A DNA stretch of 64,000 nucleotides from Kordia sp050633145 (GCF_050633145.1 NZ_JBOEFY010000029.1:47773-111772); one strand, 5' to 3'; numbered from the stretch's first letter, positions 1-9,876 are shown. Translations and numbers: made by a program. Notes: generated by a model not told the origin, from the letters alone.

Positions 1-3000
1 TCAACGAATGTAAATGGTATTAATGATCCAGCATTTGCTAATAACGGAATCAATAGTGGTAGTAATAATGTAGATGTCTTAATTGGTGCACGTAGAGATG
101 AAGATACTTTTGGAAATGCAGGGTATAATGCAGATTCTGGATATCTGTATAATGGAGATATAGCAGAAGTTATCATGTATGACAGAGCATTAACAGCAAC
201 GGAAATTCAAAGAGTTGAGTCGTATTTAGCATTAAAATATGGAATTACTTTAGGGTTTAATGATGCAAATTGGGATAGTAATACAAATACTTCATCACCA
301 TTTGGATATGCAGGAACTAGTGAAGATTATATAGATTCAAATGGAAGTGTTATTTGGGATGGTTCTGTAAATGCAGGATATGGATATAATGTATTTGGAA
401 TAGCAAGAGACGATAACTCTCAATTGTCACAAACAGAATCAAGTAGTGTAAATGTTACACCTGCAGATGTATTGACGATGCGAAAAGAATCAGGATCATT
501 TGCTTCAAATTTAAGCTACTTAATCGTTGGAAATAACGGATTAGCAGAAACAATTCAAACAACAACATTGCCTCAGCGTACTGTAGGAATGTTAAATAAA
601 ATATGGACGGCTCGTGAAAGTGCTACAGATGTTGGTACTGTCGAATTAGAATTCGATATGAGTAGTAGCGGATTGTCAAATCTTAACGATATAGAATTAT
701 ATATTGCCGATGATGCTACTTTTGCAGCATACGAAAACTTTCAAGGAACAAATGTTGGTGGTGTACTAACTTTTACAGGAATAAACCTAGAAGATGGACA
801 GTTTTTTACATTGGCAGAACCGCAAACAGTAACAGGAACAAGTGCACTATTTTTTGATGGTGTTGATGACTATGCTGAAGAAAAATCATCTACAACACTT
901 GGATTAACAGATTATACTGTAATGGGGTGGATTAGAAATCCAGGTCAATCTATTCCAACTGCAGATAGAGATATATTAGGAGTTGAAGGTCAATTTAGAT
1001 TTTACTTGAGTGGTGGACTACTTGCAATTCAAGAAGGACAAACTGGAGGAGTTCCAAGAGCAGGAACAGGTACACTTACTGATTGGGTACATTATGCTAT
1101 AGTTGTAGATACAGGAGCAGGAAGAGCAAATTTCTACCTTAATGGTTTCCTAATTGGTGGTGGAGGAATAGATCCATTAGGATCAAATCCAAATCCATTT
1201 CGAATGGGAACATTTGATGATCTCAACTTTTTTACAGGATTCATTGATGAGGTTAGAGTATTTGATATTGCGCTAACTGAAGATCAACTTAGAGAAATGG
1301 TACATCAAGAAATTGAACAAAATGGATCAAATGTTAGAGGTTCAGTAATTCCGAAAGATATTGAAGATTTTACATCTGGAGCTAATGTTGCTTGGTCATC
1401 ATTGACTGCATACTACGATATGTCTTCTATTGAAGGTAACCGTGTTCTCGATCAAACAGGTAATAATAATACCTTGTACATAAAAAATATGTCTACCATT
1501 GCGCCGCAAACAGCACCAATGCCATACATAAGTGTTGCTGACGGTAGTTGGACAGATGATGCTACATGGGAGTTTGGAACAGTTTGGGACACACCTTCTG
1601 CAAACAGTATCAATTGGTCTATTGTTCAAATACGAAACAATGTAACTGCAAGCGCGCACTATTCTACATTAGGATTAACGGTTGATAGTGGAGCTAGACT
1701 AACATTTACAGGAACCAATCCTGTAGTAACAGTAGGACCTTTATCAATAACTAATGGTACAGGGTTTGAACTCATAAACACGTGGTACACAGAATTAGAT
1801 GGAATTATCGATCTGCAAGGAGAAAGTCAGTTCCGACAAACTGAACGTAGTGATTTAGCAGTTACAAGTGCTGGTTATTTAGAAAGAGATCAGCAAGGAA
1901 CAGCAAACAATTTTACATACAATTATTGGTCATCTCCAGTAGGAGATATAAATGCAACTGCAAATAATCAAAATTTTGCTTTACAAGATATATTGTTAGA
2001 TGGAACAAGCGTAGCTTCTCCAGGACCAATTGCATGGACAGTTCTTGCCGATGCTGATGGATCTACATCGCCGTTTACAATTAGTACACGTTGGTTGTAC
2101 AAATATGTAAATGGAGCAGATGAAGATTATGAGGCTTGGGTATATACAGGAAATACAGGGACTATATCTCCAGGAGAAGGATATACGATGAAAGGTGTTG
2201 ATGCTGGAGGAGATGTATTAGAAGAACAAAACTATGTGTTTAGAGGAAAGCCAAATAATGGAGTTATTACAGTTGGTCCTTTAGATGATGGAAATCTATA
2301 CTTGGTAGGAAATCCATATCCAACTTCTTTAGATGCTAATGAGTTTATCAATGATAATATTGCAAACGATGCTACTTCAGGAACTTTATTTTTCTGGGAA
2401 CACTGGGGTGGAGGAACGCATGCACTTTTAGATTATCAAGGAGGATATGCTACTTATACCTTAAGTGGAGGAACACCAGCAATGTCACACCCAACAGTAG
2501 ATCAAACAGGATCGGGTACAAAAACACCTAGACGATTTGTTCCTGTAGGACAAGGTTTCTTTGTGCAAGGAGATTCTAACGCAGGGAACGGAGTAACGAC
2601 AACGGTAGAATTTAACAATACACAACGTGGAAACTCAGCTGGGTTAGTAGCTGAAAATCCAAGCTCTACCTTATCTATCTTTCTAAGAGATGATGGAGAT
2701 GAAACAATAGATCCAGGAATGTTTGAGAGTACTACAGAATTTATAAATGTAGAAAATGATCAAAATCCTATACCAGGGAACATTCGAAAAGATAACAGAA
2801 AAAAGATTCGTTTAGGATACACAACTCCAGAAGGATTCCACCGCCAAATCCTATTAACATTCGACAGAAAAACAACTGACGGAATAGACTTAGGATACGA
2901 AGGGAAATCAATTGGAGTTACAGAAGATGATATGTACTGGGCACTAGAAAGTGAAAAATATGTAATTCAAGCAGTAGAAAATCTATATGACGATAGAGAA

Positions 3001-3474
3001 GTTGCAATCGGTTTAGTTTCAGATGTAGCTGGTGGAGGAATGATTACGCTAGATGCGCTTGAAAACATAGGAGACGATATAGGTATATATATTAAAAACA
3101 ACATTACAGGAGCAACTCATAATATAAGAGAAAGTAATTTCCAAGTAGATATTCCTTCTGGAGAAACAAATGACAAATACTCATTAGTATTCAAGCCAGA
3201 AAATATATTAAGCACTAACAGTGCTGTCTTGGAAGATGGTATTATAATGTACTCAGATACAAAAACAGAAGAAATTGTAATTACAAACAATACAAACTTC
3301 AAACTCGAAGGTATTGATATGCATACCATTCTTGGTCAACAAATAATTACGATCAAAGAAGGTATCGAGGAAAAGACCATTCGAATTCCTATTGACAATG
3401 TAGCAAGTGGTATATACGTCATAAGTATTTATTCTGAAAAAGGAAAAATTAGTAAAAAACTAGTAATTCAATAA
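1..3474 (+). CDS. Large secreted LamG-domain protein with T9SS type A C-terminal sorting domain (5' end outside window)
   Basis: The frame is open from base 1, so the gene starts before the window; 1157 residues are visible. The first residues are the end of one concanavalin/LamG-like domain, closing with DRALTATEIQRVESYLALKY. A complete LamG-like domain follows at visible residues about 280-440 (ALFFDGVDDY ... FTGFIDEVRVFDIALTEDQL). A long beta-rich region comes next. The last about 80 residues look like a T9SS type A sorting domain (LEGIDMHTILGQQI ... ASGIYVISIYSEKGK ... KLVIQ), which in Bacteroidota directs export through PorU/T9SS and surface attachment or release. No catalytic motif is visible. 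An adhesin or matrix role is inferred from the domain type only. A terminator follows directly. Confidence 0.85.
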   Translation, partial: STNVNGINDPAFANNGINSGSNNVDVLIGARRDEDTFGNAGYNADSGYLYNGDIAEVIMYDRALTATEIQRVESYLALKYGITLGFNDANWDSNTNTSSPFGYAGTSEDYIDSNGSVIWDGSVNAGYGYNVFGIARDDNSQLSQTESSSVNVTPADVLTMRKESGSFASNLSYLIVGNNGLAETIQTTTLPQRTVGMLNKIWTARESATDVGTVELEFDMSSSGLSNLNDIELYIADDATFAAYENFQGTNVGGVLTFTGINLEDGQFFTLAEPQTVTGTSALFFDGVDDYAEEKSSTTLGLTDYTVMGWIRNPGQSIPTADRDILGVEGQFRFYLSGGLLAIQEGQTGGVPRAGTGTLTDWVHYAIVVDTGAGRANFYLNGFLIGGGGIDPLGSNPNPFRMGTFDDLNFFTGFIDEVRVFDIALTEDQLREMVHQEIEQNGSNVRGSVIPKDIEDFTSGANVAWSSLTAYYDMSSIEGNRVLDQTGNNNTLYIKNMSTIAPQTAPMPYISVADGSWTDDATWEFGTVWDTPSANSINWSIVQIRNNVTASAHYSTLGLTVDSGARLTFTGTNPVVTVGPLSITNGTGFELINTWYTELDGIIDLQGESQFRQTERSDLAVTSAGYLERDQQGTANNFTYNYWSSPVGDINATANNQNFALQDILLDGTSVASPGPIAWTVLADADGSTSPFTISTRWLYKYVNGADEDYEAWVYTGNTGTISPGEGYTMKGVDAGGDVLEEQNYVFRGKPNNGVITVGPLDDGNLYLVGNPYPTSLDANEFINDNIANDATSGTLFFWEHWGGGTHALLDYQGGYATYTLSGGTPAMSHPTVDQTGSGTKTPRRFVPVGQGFFVQGDSNAGNGVTTTVEFNNTQRGNSAGLVAENPSSTLSIFLRDDGDETIDPGMFESTTEFINVENDQNPIPGNIRKDNRKKIRLGYTTPEGFHRQILLTFDRKTTDGIDLGYEGKSIGVTEDDMYWALESEKYVIQAVENLYDDREVAIGLVSDVAGGGMITLDALENIGDDIGIYIKNNITGATHNIRESNFQVDIPSGETNDKYSLVFKPENILSTNSAVLEDGIIMYSDTKTEEIVITNNTNFKLEGIDMHTILGQQIITIKEGIEEKTIRIPIDNVASGIYVISIYSEKGKISKKLVIQ

Positions 3475-3494
3475 CACAGAATCACATACAATAC

Positions 3495-3527
3495 AAAGAC
3501 CACTTGAAAACCAAGTGGTCTTTTTTT
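3495..3527 (+). terminator. Rho-independent terminator after the LamG/T9SS gene
   Basis: Nine-base perfect arms GACCACTTG (3498-3506) and CAAGTGGTC (3512-3520), extended by AAA/TTT, with a 5-base loop and a run of seven T. It separates the surface protein from ileS. Confidence 0.9.
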
Positions 3528-3590
3528 ATTTAAAACATTACAATTCAATGAAATTCACTAATTTCGCAAATTCAATATACAGCAGAAAAA

Positions 3591-6500
3591 ATGGCTCATA
3601 AATTTACAGAATATAAAGGACTAGATTTACCTGTAGTAGCAGAAGAAATACTTAACTACTGGGAAGAAAACGACATCTTTGAAAAAAGTATAACCTCACG
3701 TGAAGGTGCTGAATCATTCGTGTTTTTTGAAGGACCACCTTCAGCAAACGGATTACCAGGTATTCACCATGTATTAGGTAGGGCTATTAAAGATATTTTT
3801 TGCCGTTACAAAACACAAAAAGGATATCTAGTAAAGCGTAAAGCAGGTTGGGATACACACGGACTTCCTGTAGAACTTAAAGTTGAAACAGAACTTGGTA
3901 TTACCAAAGAAGATATTGGCGGAAAAATATCTGTAGATGAGTATAATGAAGCTTGTAAAGAAGCAGTAATGCGTTATACTGATATCTGGAACAATATGAC
4001 CAGAAAAGCTGGGTATTGGGTAAATATGGACGATCCATACATTACCTACAAGCCTAAATACATGGAAAGTGTTTGGTGGTTACTAAAACAAATCTATGAC
4101 AAAGGCTTAATGTACAAAGGCTACACAATTCAGCCATATTCGCCAAAAGCAGGAACTGGGTTAAGTTCGCATGAAGTAAATCAGCCTGGAGCATATCAAG
4201 ATGTAACAGATACAACTATAGTTGCGCAGTTTAAAGCAATCAAAGAAACCTTGCCAGAAACACTACAAAACGTAGATGGCGATGTACATTTCTTAGCATG
4301 GACAACAACTCCTTGGACATTGCCTTCAAACACAGCATTAACGGTTGGACCAAAAATCGATTATGTCGTTGTAAAATCATACAATCAATACACATTTGAA
4401 CCAATCAATGTAGTATTGGCAAAAAACTTAGTTGGGAAACAATTCGCTGGTAAAAAATCTACGGAAGTAAAAACACAAGAAGAATTAGCAGCATACAAAC
4501 AAGGAGATAAAAAAATACCATACTTAATAGCTAGTGAGCATAAAGGAAAAGACTTAGTAGGAATCAAGTATGAACAGTTATTAGATTACGCATTACCGTA
4601 TCAAAATCCTGAAAATGCATTTAGAGTAATTTCTGGAGATTTTGTGACAACAGAAGATGGAACAGGAATCGTACATACATCACCAACATTTGGAGCAGAT
4701 GATGCCAAGGTTGCCAAAGAAGCAACACCAGAAGTTCCGCCATTATTAGTCTTAGATGAAGAAGGAAACCCTGCACCTCTAGTAGATTTGCAAGGACGTT
4801 TTAGACCTGAAATGGGCGAGTTTGGAGGAAAATATGTAAAAAATGAATACTATGCAGATGGTGAAGCTCCAGAAAAATCGATAGATGTAGAATTGGCCAT
4901 CAAGCTAAAAACAGAAAACAAAGCATTTAAAGTTGAAAAATATGTCCATAGTTATCCACACTGTTGGCGTACAGACAAACCAATATTATACTATCCATTA
5001 GATTCATGGTTTATAAAAATCACGGATGTAAAAGGTAGAATGCACGAATTAAACCAAACCATTAACTGGAAACCAAAATCGACAGGAGAAGGTCGTTTTG
5101 GAAACTGGATTGCTGGCGCGAATGATTGGAACTTATCCAGGTCACGTTTTTGGGGAATTCCATTACCAATATGGCGTACAGAAGACGGAAAAGAAGAACT
5201 AATGGTTGGTTCTTTGGCGGAATTAAAAGCTGAAATCAAAAAAGCAATAGATGCTGGCGTAGAAACAAAAGATGTATACGCTTCTTTTGAAGCTGGAAAC
5301 ATGTCTGAAGAAAACTATGACAAAGTAGACTTGCATAAACACATTGTTGATACAATTACTTTAGTATCGCCATCAGGGAAACCGATGAAGCGTGAAAGTG
5401 ACTTAATTGATGTGTGGTTTGACTCAGGTTCTATGCCGTATGCACAATGGCATTATCCCTTTGAAAACAAAGAACTAATAGACACTAATGAAAACTATCC
5501 AGCAAACTTTATTGCGGAAGGAGTCGATCAAACTCGTGGTTGGTTCTATACGCTTCACGCGATAGGTTCAATGGTATTTGATTCGGTTGCCTACAAAAAT
5601 GTAGTATCAAATGGTTTAGTACTAGACAAAGAAGGTCAAAAAATGTCAAAACGTTTGGGCAACACAGTTGATCCATTTTATACGCTAGAAAAATATGGAC
5701 CAGATGCAACACGTTGGTACATGATTTCGAATGCGAATCCTTGGGATAACTTAAAATTCTCTTGGGAAAAGCCAGATCTTGAAAAAGGAGAAGACTTTGC
5801 AGAATATTCCCCAGGAATAGAAGAAGTACGTCGTAAATTCTTTGGAACCTTATACAACACGTATTCATTCTTCTGTTTATATGCGAATATTGACAACTTT
5901 AGCTATAGCGAAGATGAAATTCCATTAACGGATCGTCCAGAAATAGATCGTTGGATACTTTCTGAGCTACATACGTTGATCAAAAACGTAGATCAGTTCT
6001 ATGCAGAATATGAGCCAACAAGAGCTGCAAGAGCCATCTCAGAGTTTGTACAAGAAAACCTAAGTAACTGGTTTGTGCGTTTAAGTAGAAGAAGATTTTG
6101 GAAAGGCGATTATCAGCACGATAAAATATCTGCATACCAAACATTATATACATGTATGTTAAATGTTGCCAAGTTAGGAGCGCCAATTGCACCTTTCTTT
6201 ATGGACAGACTTTACAAAGATTTAACAAAAGCTACAGGTAAAGAAAACTTTGAAAGTGTACATTTAGCACAATTTCCAGTGTATGACGAATCGTTCATTG
6301 ACAAGTCGTTAGAACGCAAAATGGAAAAGGCGCAAACAATATCTTCCTTAGTATTATCGTTAAGAGCTAAAGAAAAGATAAAAGTACGCCAACCGTTACA
6401 ACGCATTATGATTCCTGTATTGGATGCAGAAACAAAAGCTGAAATTATAGCTGTTGCGGAATTAATCAAATCGGAAGTAAACGTAAAAGAAGTAGAACTC

Positions 6501-7046
6501 TTAGACGATGCTTCAGGGATATTAGTCAAGCAAATAAAGCCAAATTTCAAAGTCTTAGGCCCAAAATTTGGGAAAGATATGAAGGCGGCTGCGGCAGTAA
6601 TAATGCAGTTTGGACAAGAAGAAATTGCAGAAATTGAAAAAACAGGAAAAATCCCTGTAGAAATTAACGGAAAAAGTAGTACATTAGAGATTACAGAAGT
6701 GGAAATCACTTCTCAAGATATAGAAGGTTGGTTAGTAGCCAATTCGGGAGGAATTACCGTAGCGTTAGACGTTACCATAACTGAAGACTTGCGAAAAGAA
6801 GGAATTACAAGAGAACTTGTAAACAGAATTCAAAATGTACGTAAAGATTCAGGGTTTGAAGTCACGGACAAAATCCATGTAACACTACAAAAAGACGAAC
6901 ATTTAGTTGATGCTATCAATACGAATTTAGACTATCTGACAGCAGAAACGTTGACAGCTAAATTAGAATTTGTAGACAAACTTGAAAATGGAACGGAAAT
7001 TGCTTTCGATGAAGTGAATACCGTATTGTTTATTAAAAAAATGTAG
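3591..7046 (+). CDS. ileS: Isoleucyl-tRNA synthetase
   Basis: Cytoplasmic class I aminoacyl-tRNA synthetase that charges tRNA-Ile. The HIGH-type motif lies in GPPSANGLPGIHH (residues 48-60), with the second His pair in the Bacteroidota form. DTHGLPVE follows, then the editing-domain signature WTTTPWTLPSN, and the KMSKR loop GQKMSKRLGN is near residue 684. At 1151 residues it is longer than the E. coli enzyme and fits the long type 2 group, which is typically mupirocin-insensitive (family knowledge, not tested). The C-terminal anticodon-binding part is complete. The start is ATG 3591, following the preceding terminator. The downstream DksA-like gene begins 4 bases after the stop, so the two are probably translated from one mRNA. 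Confidence 0.97.
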   Translation: MAHKFTEYKGLDLPVVAEEILNYWEENDIFEKSITSREGAESFVFFEGPPSANGLPGIHHVLGRAIKDIFCRYKTQKGYLVKRKAGWDTHGLPVELKVETELGITKEDIGGKISVDEYNEACKEAVMRYTDIWNNMTRKAGYWVNMDDPYITYKPKYMESVWWLLKQIYDKGLMYKGYTIQPYSPKAGTGLSSHEVNQPGAYQDVTDTTIVAQFKAIKETLPETLQNVDGDVHFLAWTTTPWTLPSNTALTVGPKIDYVVVKSYNQYTFEPINVVLAKNLVGKQFAGKKSTEVKTQEELAAYKQGDKKIPYLIASEHKGKDLVGIKYEQLLDYALPYQNPENAFRVISGDFVTTEDGTGIVHTSPTFGADDAKVAKEATPEVPPLLVLDEEGNPAPLVDLQGRFRPEMGEFGGKYVKNEYYADGEAPEKSIDVELAIKLKTENKAFKVEKYVHSYPHCWRTDKPILYYPLDSWFIKITDVKGRMHELNQTINWKPKSTGEGRFGNWIAGANDWNLSRSRFWGIPLPIWRTEDGKEELMVGSLAELKAEIKKAIDAGVETKDVYASFEAGNMSEENYDKVDLHKHIVDTITLVSPSGKPMKRESDLIDVWFDSGSMPYAQWHYPFENKELIDTNENYPANFIAEGVDQTRGWFYTLHAIGSMVFDSVAYKNVVSNGLVLDKEGQKMSKRLGNTVDPFYTLEKYGPDATRWYMISNANPWDNLKFSWEKPDLEKGEDFAEYSPGIEEVRRKFFGTLYNTYSFFCLYANIDNFSYSEDEIPLTDRPEIDRWILSELHTLIKNVDQFYAEYEPTRAARAISEFVQENLSNWFVRLSRRRFWKGDYQHDKISAYQTLYTCMLNVAKLGAPIAPFFMDRLYKDLTKATGKENFESVHLAQFPVYDESFIDKSLERKMEKAQTISSLVLSLRAKEKIKVRQPLQRIMIPVLDAETKAEIIAVAELIKSEVNVKEVELLDDASGILVKQIKPNFKVLGPKFGKDMKAAAAVIMQFGQEEIAEIEKTGKIPVEINGKSSTLEITEVEITSQDIEGWLVANSGGITVALDVTITEDLRKEGITRELVNRIQNVRKDSGFEVTDKIHVTLQKDEHLVDAINTNLDYLTAETLTAKLEFVDKLENGTEIAFDEVNTVLFIKKM

Positions 7047-7050
7047 AAAC

Positions 7051-7431
7051 ATGGAAGACACAAAAATAAGATACTCTGACAAGCAACTTGAAGAATTCAA
7101 AGTAATCATTCAAGATAAAATTGAGCAAGCACAAAAAGATTTAGCATTATTAAAAAGTGCTTATATGAACGACCATAATAATGGTACTGATGATACTTCG
7201 CCAACATTCAAAGCATTTGAAGAAGGATCGGCGACAATGTCTAAAGAAAAGAATATGCAATTAGCAATTCGTCAAGAAAAGTTCATTCGAGATCTTAAAA
7301 ATGCTACTATTCGTATTGAAAACAAAACATACGGAATATGTAGAATTACTGGAAAATTAATCAATCCAGAGCGTTTAAAACTTGTTCCACATGCTACATT
7401 AAGTATTGAGGCAAAAAACATGCAAAAATAA
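7051..7431 (+). CDS. TraR/DksA-family protein lacking the zinc-finger cysteines
   Basis: 126 residues: an N-terminal coiled coil (about 10-95) followed by the DksA/TraR C-terminal signature YGICRITGKLI ... RLKLVPHATLSIEAK. In E. coli DksA this region carries four zinc-binding cysteines; here only the Cys of GIC remains, and the others are Thr, Ser and Glu. The fold is probably kept without zinc, as I recall for many Bacteroidota members. The family binds the RNA polymerase secondary channel and modulates transcription; whether this protein does is inference. It starts 4 bases after ileS and is followed by a strong terminator, so it ends the ileS transcription unit. Confidence 0.88.
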   Translation: MEDTKIRYSDKQLEEFKVIIQDKIEQAQKDLALLKSAYMNDHNNGTDDTSPTFKAFEEGSATMSKEKNMQLAIRQEKFIRDLKNATIRIENKTYGICRITGKLINPERLKLVPHATLSIEAKNMQK

Positions 7432-7449
7432 AAACACAAATAATTCACT

Positions 7450-7476
7450 AAAAGCGCTCATTGAGCGCTTTTTTTA
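7450..7476 (+). terminator. Rho-independent terminator after the DksA-like gene
   Basis: Arms AGCGCTC (7453-7459) and GAGCGCT (7463-7469), flanked by A and T runs, with a 3-base loop and seven T. It closes the ileS unit. Confidence 0.9.
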
Positions 7477-7493
7477 GTTTTACCAATCAAAAT

Positions 7494-7796
7494 ATGATAG
7501 CAAGAATTTGGCACGGAAAAACGAAGCTAGAACATTATGAAGAATATACCGATTTCATGAAAAGTCGAGCGATTCCTGATTATGAAAAAACAGAAGGCTT
7601 TGTAAAACTAACTTTTCTAAGACGTATAGAAGGAGATGTTGCTCACTTCAATTTAATAACCTTTTGGAAAAATATAGAAGTCATCAAAAACTTTGCAGGG
7701 AATACCTATGAAACTGCTAAATATTATCCTGAAGATGAAAAATATTTGCTTGAATTTGAAGAAAAAGTAACTCACTATGAGGTGTTTGCTGAATAA
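7494..7796 (+). CDS. Antibiotic biosynthesis monooxygenase (ABM) domain protein
   Basis: 100 residues forming one ABM-type ferredoxin-like alpha/beta domain: MIARIWHGKT at the start, then YTDFMKSRAIPDYEKTEGF and FNLITFWKNIEVIKNFAG. Proteins of this family are small cytosolic dimers that act as quinol or heme-degrading monooxygenases or have unknown roles; the substrate cannot be told here. I chose ATG 7494, because an upstream TTG in the same frame lies inside the preceding terminator hairpin. An extragenic repeat follows the stop. Confidence 0.75.
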   Translation: MIARIWHGKTKLEHYEEYTDFMKSRAIPDYEKTEGFVKLTFLRRIEGDVAHFNLITFWKNIEVIKNFAGNTYETAKYYPEDEKYLLEFEEKVTHYEVFAE

Positions 7797-7823
7797 AAAA
7801 CGATCAACAAATCAAGCAACAAC

Positions 7824-7849
7824 TGTCATATCGAACGCAGTCGAGATGC
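7824..7849 (+). repeat. Extragenic repeat, GAGCGCAGTCGA family (copy 1)
   Basis: TGTCATATCGAACGCAGTCG followed by AGATGC. The same element occurs at 9299, 19837 and 19887 (inverted pair), 39289, 45081 and 59211. The core is close to palindromic (CGAGCGCAGTCG). Confidence 0.75.
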
Positions 7850-7872
7850 AAACCTTTAGCGGTCATTACAAA

Positions 7873-8493
7873 ATGCAAAAACCTATATACATAACCTATA
7901 TTCTAGTACTGATGACTACAGTATGCTTTGCGCAAAAAATAACGCAACAAAGCATTGCTATCTATGAAGTAGAAGAAATTCGCATCGACACGGAAAAAAT
8001 ATTTCAACTGAATATTTATAGTACCAATGAAAATGTAATTAAGGTTGAAACCCGAATGGAAGGTGAATACTATCGGGATGTAAATGTGATTACTGCAACA
8101 AAAAACAAACAATTACAACTTTCTTGCGAGCTTGCCGAAGGTTTTGAGCTGCCAAATGACAAACTGAGCGCACACAAAGTATTTTCGATCACGATGAATT
8201 TGTACATTCCCAAACAACTCAAAGTACAATTAGAAGGCGACGAAACTCAAGTATATATCAAAGGAAATTATAAAAAATTCTGGGGAATATTAATCTCAGG
8301 AAACTTTACATTAAACGAATTGGAAGCTGAAGCCAAAATTCAAACCAAAAAAGGAAACATTCATTACAAAAAACAAAAATTGCCAACATTTGAAACCGTA
8401 TCAGATCAACAAATCATATTCTATGAAAAAGGAAAAAAAGTAGAATTGAAAGCTGATAACGGAAAGATTACGTATTCTGCTAATAAAGGATAA
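7873..8493 (+). CDS. Secreted protein of unknown function
   Basis: 206 residues with a clear signal peptide (MQKPIYITYILVLMTTVCFA, cleavage before QKIT). The mature part is beta-rich (IYEVEEIRIDTEKIFQLNIY ... FSITMNLYIPKQLKVQLEGD) and resembles adhesin-like beta-helix domains of the DUF4097/DUF2807 type only loosely. No catalytic motif is seen. I chose ATG 7873 because it puts the signal peptide at the N-terminus; the longer in-frame reading runs back through the extragenic repeat into the previous gene. It lies 52 bases upstream of lspA on the same strand. Confidence 0.65.
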   Translation: MQKPIYITYILVLMTTVCFAQKITQQSIAIYEVEEIRIDTEKIFQLNIYSTNENVIKVETRMEGEYYRDVNVITATKNKQLQLSCELAEGFELPNDKLSAHKVFSITMNLYIPKQLKVQLEGDETQVYIKGNYKKFWGILISGNFTLNELEAEAKIQTKKGNIHYKKQKLPTFETVSDQQIIFYEKGKKVELKADNGKITYSANKG

Positions 8494-8545
8494 AATATTC
8501 TTATTTTAGCGGGCAATTAATTTTCAAACGAAAATTGTACGACAA

Positions 8546-9205
8546 ATGTCATTAAAAAAAGCTATTGGAATCATTGTTTTGGTCTTACTCATCGATCAAA
8601 TCAGTAAAATATATATTAAAACAAATTTTCAACTAAGAGACAGTGTTGATGTTTTTGGTTGGTTCAAAATTCTATTTGTAGAAAACAAAGGAATGGCTTG
8701 GGGCGTGGAGCTTCCAGGTACTTACGGAAAACTATTCCTAACACTATTCCGCTTATTCGCGATTACTGCAATCGGGTATTGGTTATACGATGCCGTAAAA
8801 AAACACAGTTCACGTATTCTTATCGTATCTATCGCATTGATCTTTGCCGGCGCTTTAGGAAACATTATTGATTCTGTATTTTACGGAATCATTTTTAATG
8901 GAAGTGAAGGACAAGTAGCTACTTTTTTACCAGACGAAGGCGGATATGCGTCTGTATTTCACGGTCGCGTTGTAGACATGCTCTATTTTCCTATGGTCGA
9001 TACAACTTGGCCAGAATGGGTGCCATGGCTTGGCGGAGATCGCTTAAGTTTCTTTGATCCTGTATTTAACATTGCCGATTCTGCAATTACTGTCGGGGTT
9101 GCCTTATTAATCATCTTCAACAAAAGAGCATTTCCTAAAAAGAAAAAGGAAAACAAAAGAGAAGTAGTCAAAGAAGTTGTGGAAGTAGACCCTAATAGAG
9201 CTTAA
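8546..9205 (+). CDS. lspA: Lipoprotein signal peptidase (signal peptidase II)
   Basis: Inner-membrane aspartyl protease that removes signal peptides from prolipoproteins after lipidation. Four hydrophobic segments are visible. The family boxes are present: DQISKIYI near the N-terminus, ENKGMAWG, GRVVDMLYF with the first catalytic Asp, and FNIADSAITVG with the second. At 219 residues it is longer than the E. coli enzyme (164) because of an insertion between segments 3 and 4 and a charged C-terminal tail, as usual in Bacteroidota. Its substrates would include the many lipoproteins encoded in this window. Confidence 0.96.
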   Translation: MSLKKAIGIIVLVLLIDQISKIYIKTNFQLRDSVDVFGWFKILFVENKGMAWGVELPGTYGKLFLTLFRLFAITAIGYWLYDAVKKHSSRILIVSIALIFAGALGNIIDSVFYGIIFNGSEGQVATFLPDEGGYASVFHGRVVDMLYFPMVDTTWPEWVPWLGGDRLSFFDPVFNIADSAITVGVALLIIFNKRAFPKKKKENKREVVKEVVEVDPNRA

Positions 9206-9298
9206 TTTTTATTTACTGTATTGACACGTCATTTTGAATGATTTTTCATATTAGACGAAAATCAGGACATGAAAAATAGTATCGAGAAACATTCCTTA

Positions 9299-9321
9299 TG
9301 TCATTGAGCGGAGTCAAAATG
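9299..9321 (+). repeat. Extragenic repeat, GAGCGCAGTCGA family (copy 2), forming a gene end
   Basis: TGTCATTGAGCGGAGTCAAA followed by ATG. It overlaps the 3' end of the 5-formyl-THF cyclo-ligase gene on the other strand and encodes its last residues HFDSAQ and its stop codon. Confidence 0.7.
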
Positions 9322-9876
9322 AAAAACATCATTAGGCGTCACACAAAAATCCAATCTAATATCAGTTGAATTTGTTTCAATATCAGTTGTTTCTGGTGGG
9401 AAAAAAGACAAGCCAATCTTAATCACATCTGGTTTGCATTCTGCTAAAAATCGGTCGTAAAAACCCTTTCCATAACCAATTCTATTTCCTTTAGAATCGT
9501 ATGCTAACAAAGGCACAAAAACCACATCAATTTTGCTTGAAGGAACTTCAATGCCATCAACAGGTTCAGGAACATTATAAGTGCTCTTTTTAATTTTTGT
9601 GTTATCTGTAAGAAGAAAATGTGTTAGCGAACTATCTTTAAAATTAGTTTTAGGAATGATAATATCTTTATCTTTTCCTGCGAGAATATTTAAAATAAAC
9701 TCAGTATCAATCTCTTTATATTCTGCAATAGTCAGAAACAAATGATAATAACGTTCTTCCCAAATAGGAAGTTTCAATAACTTATTGGCAATTGCTACGC
9801 TAAAATCGTCTAACTCTTGGTGTGTCAGGTTATTTCGTAACGCTTTGTACTTCTTTCGTAAAGCAGATTTTGACAT
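9301..9876 (-). CDS. 5-formyltetrahydrofolate cyclo-ligase
   Basis: 191 residues. Cytosolic enzyme converting 5-formyl-THF with ATP to 5,10-methenyl-THF, part of one-carbon metabolism. It has the N-terminal basic stretch MSKSALRKKYKALRNNL, VPLLAYDSKGNRIGYGKGFYD with the family glycine-rich signature, and the terminal LDFCVTPND. It converges with lspA. Oddly, the C-terminal HFDSAQ and the stop are encoded by an extragenic repeat (9299-9321), which suggests that repeat insertion reshaped the end of the gene. Confidence 0.93.
   Translation of the reverse strand: MSKSALRKKYKALRNNLTHQELDDFSVAIANKLLKLPIWEERYYHLFLTIAEYKEIDTEFILNILAGKDKDIIIPKTNFKDSSLTHFLLTDNTKIKKSTYNVPEPVDGIEVPSSKIDVVFVPLLAYDSKGNRIGYGKGFYDRFLAECKPDVIKIGLSFFPPETTDIETNSTDIRLDFCVTPNDVFHFDSAQ

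Noticed and set aside
7461..7493. Earlier TTG start for the ABM protein
   Set aside because: It lies inside the preceding terminator hairpin; ATG 7494 gives a normal-length domain.
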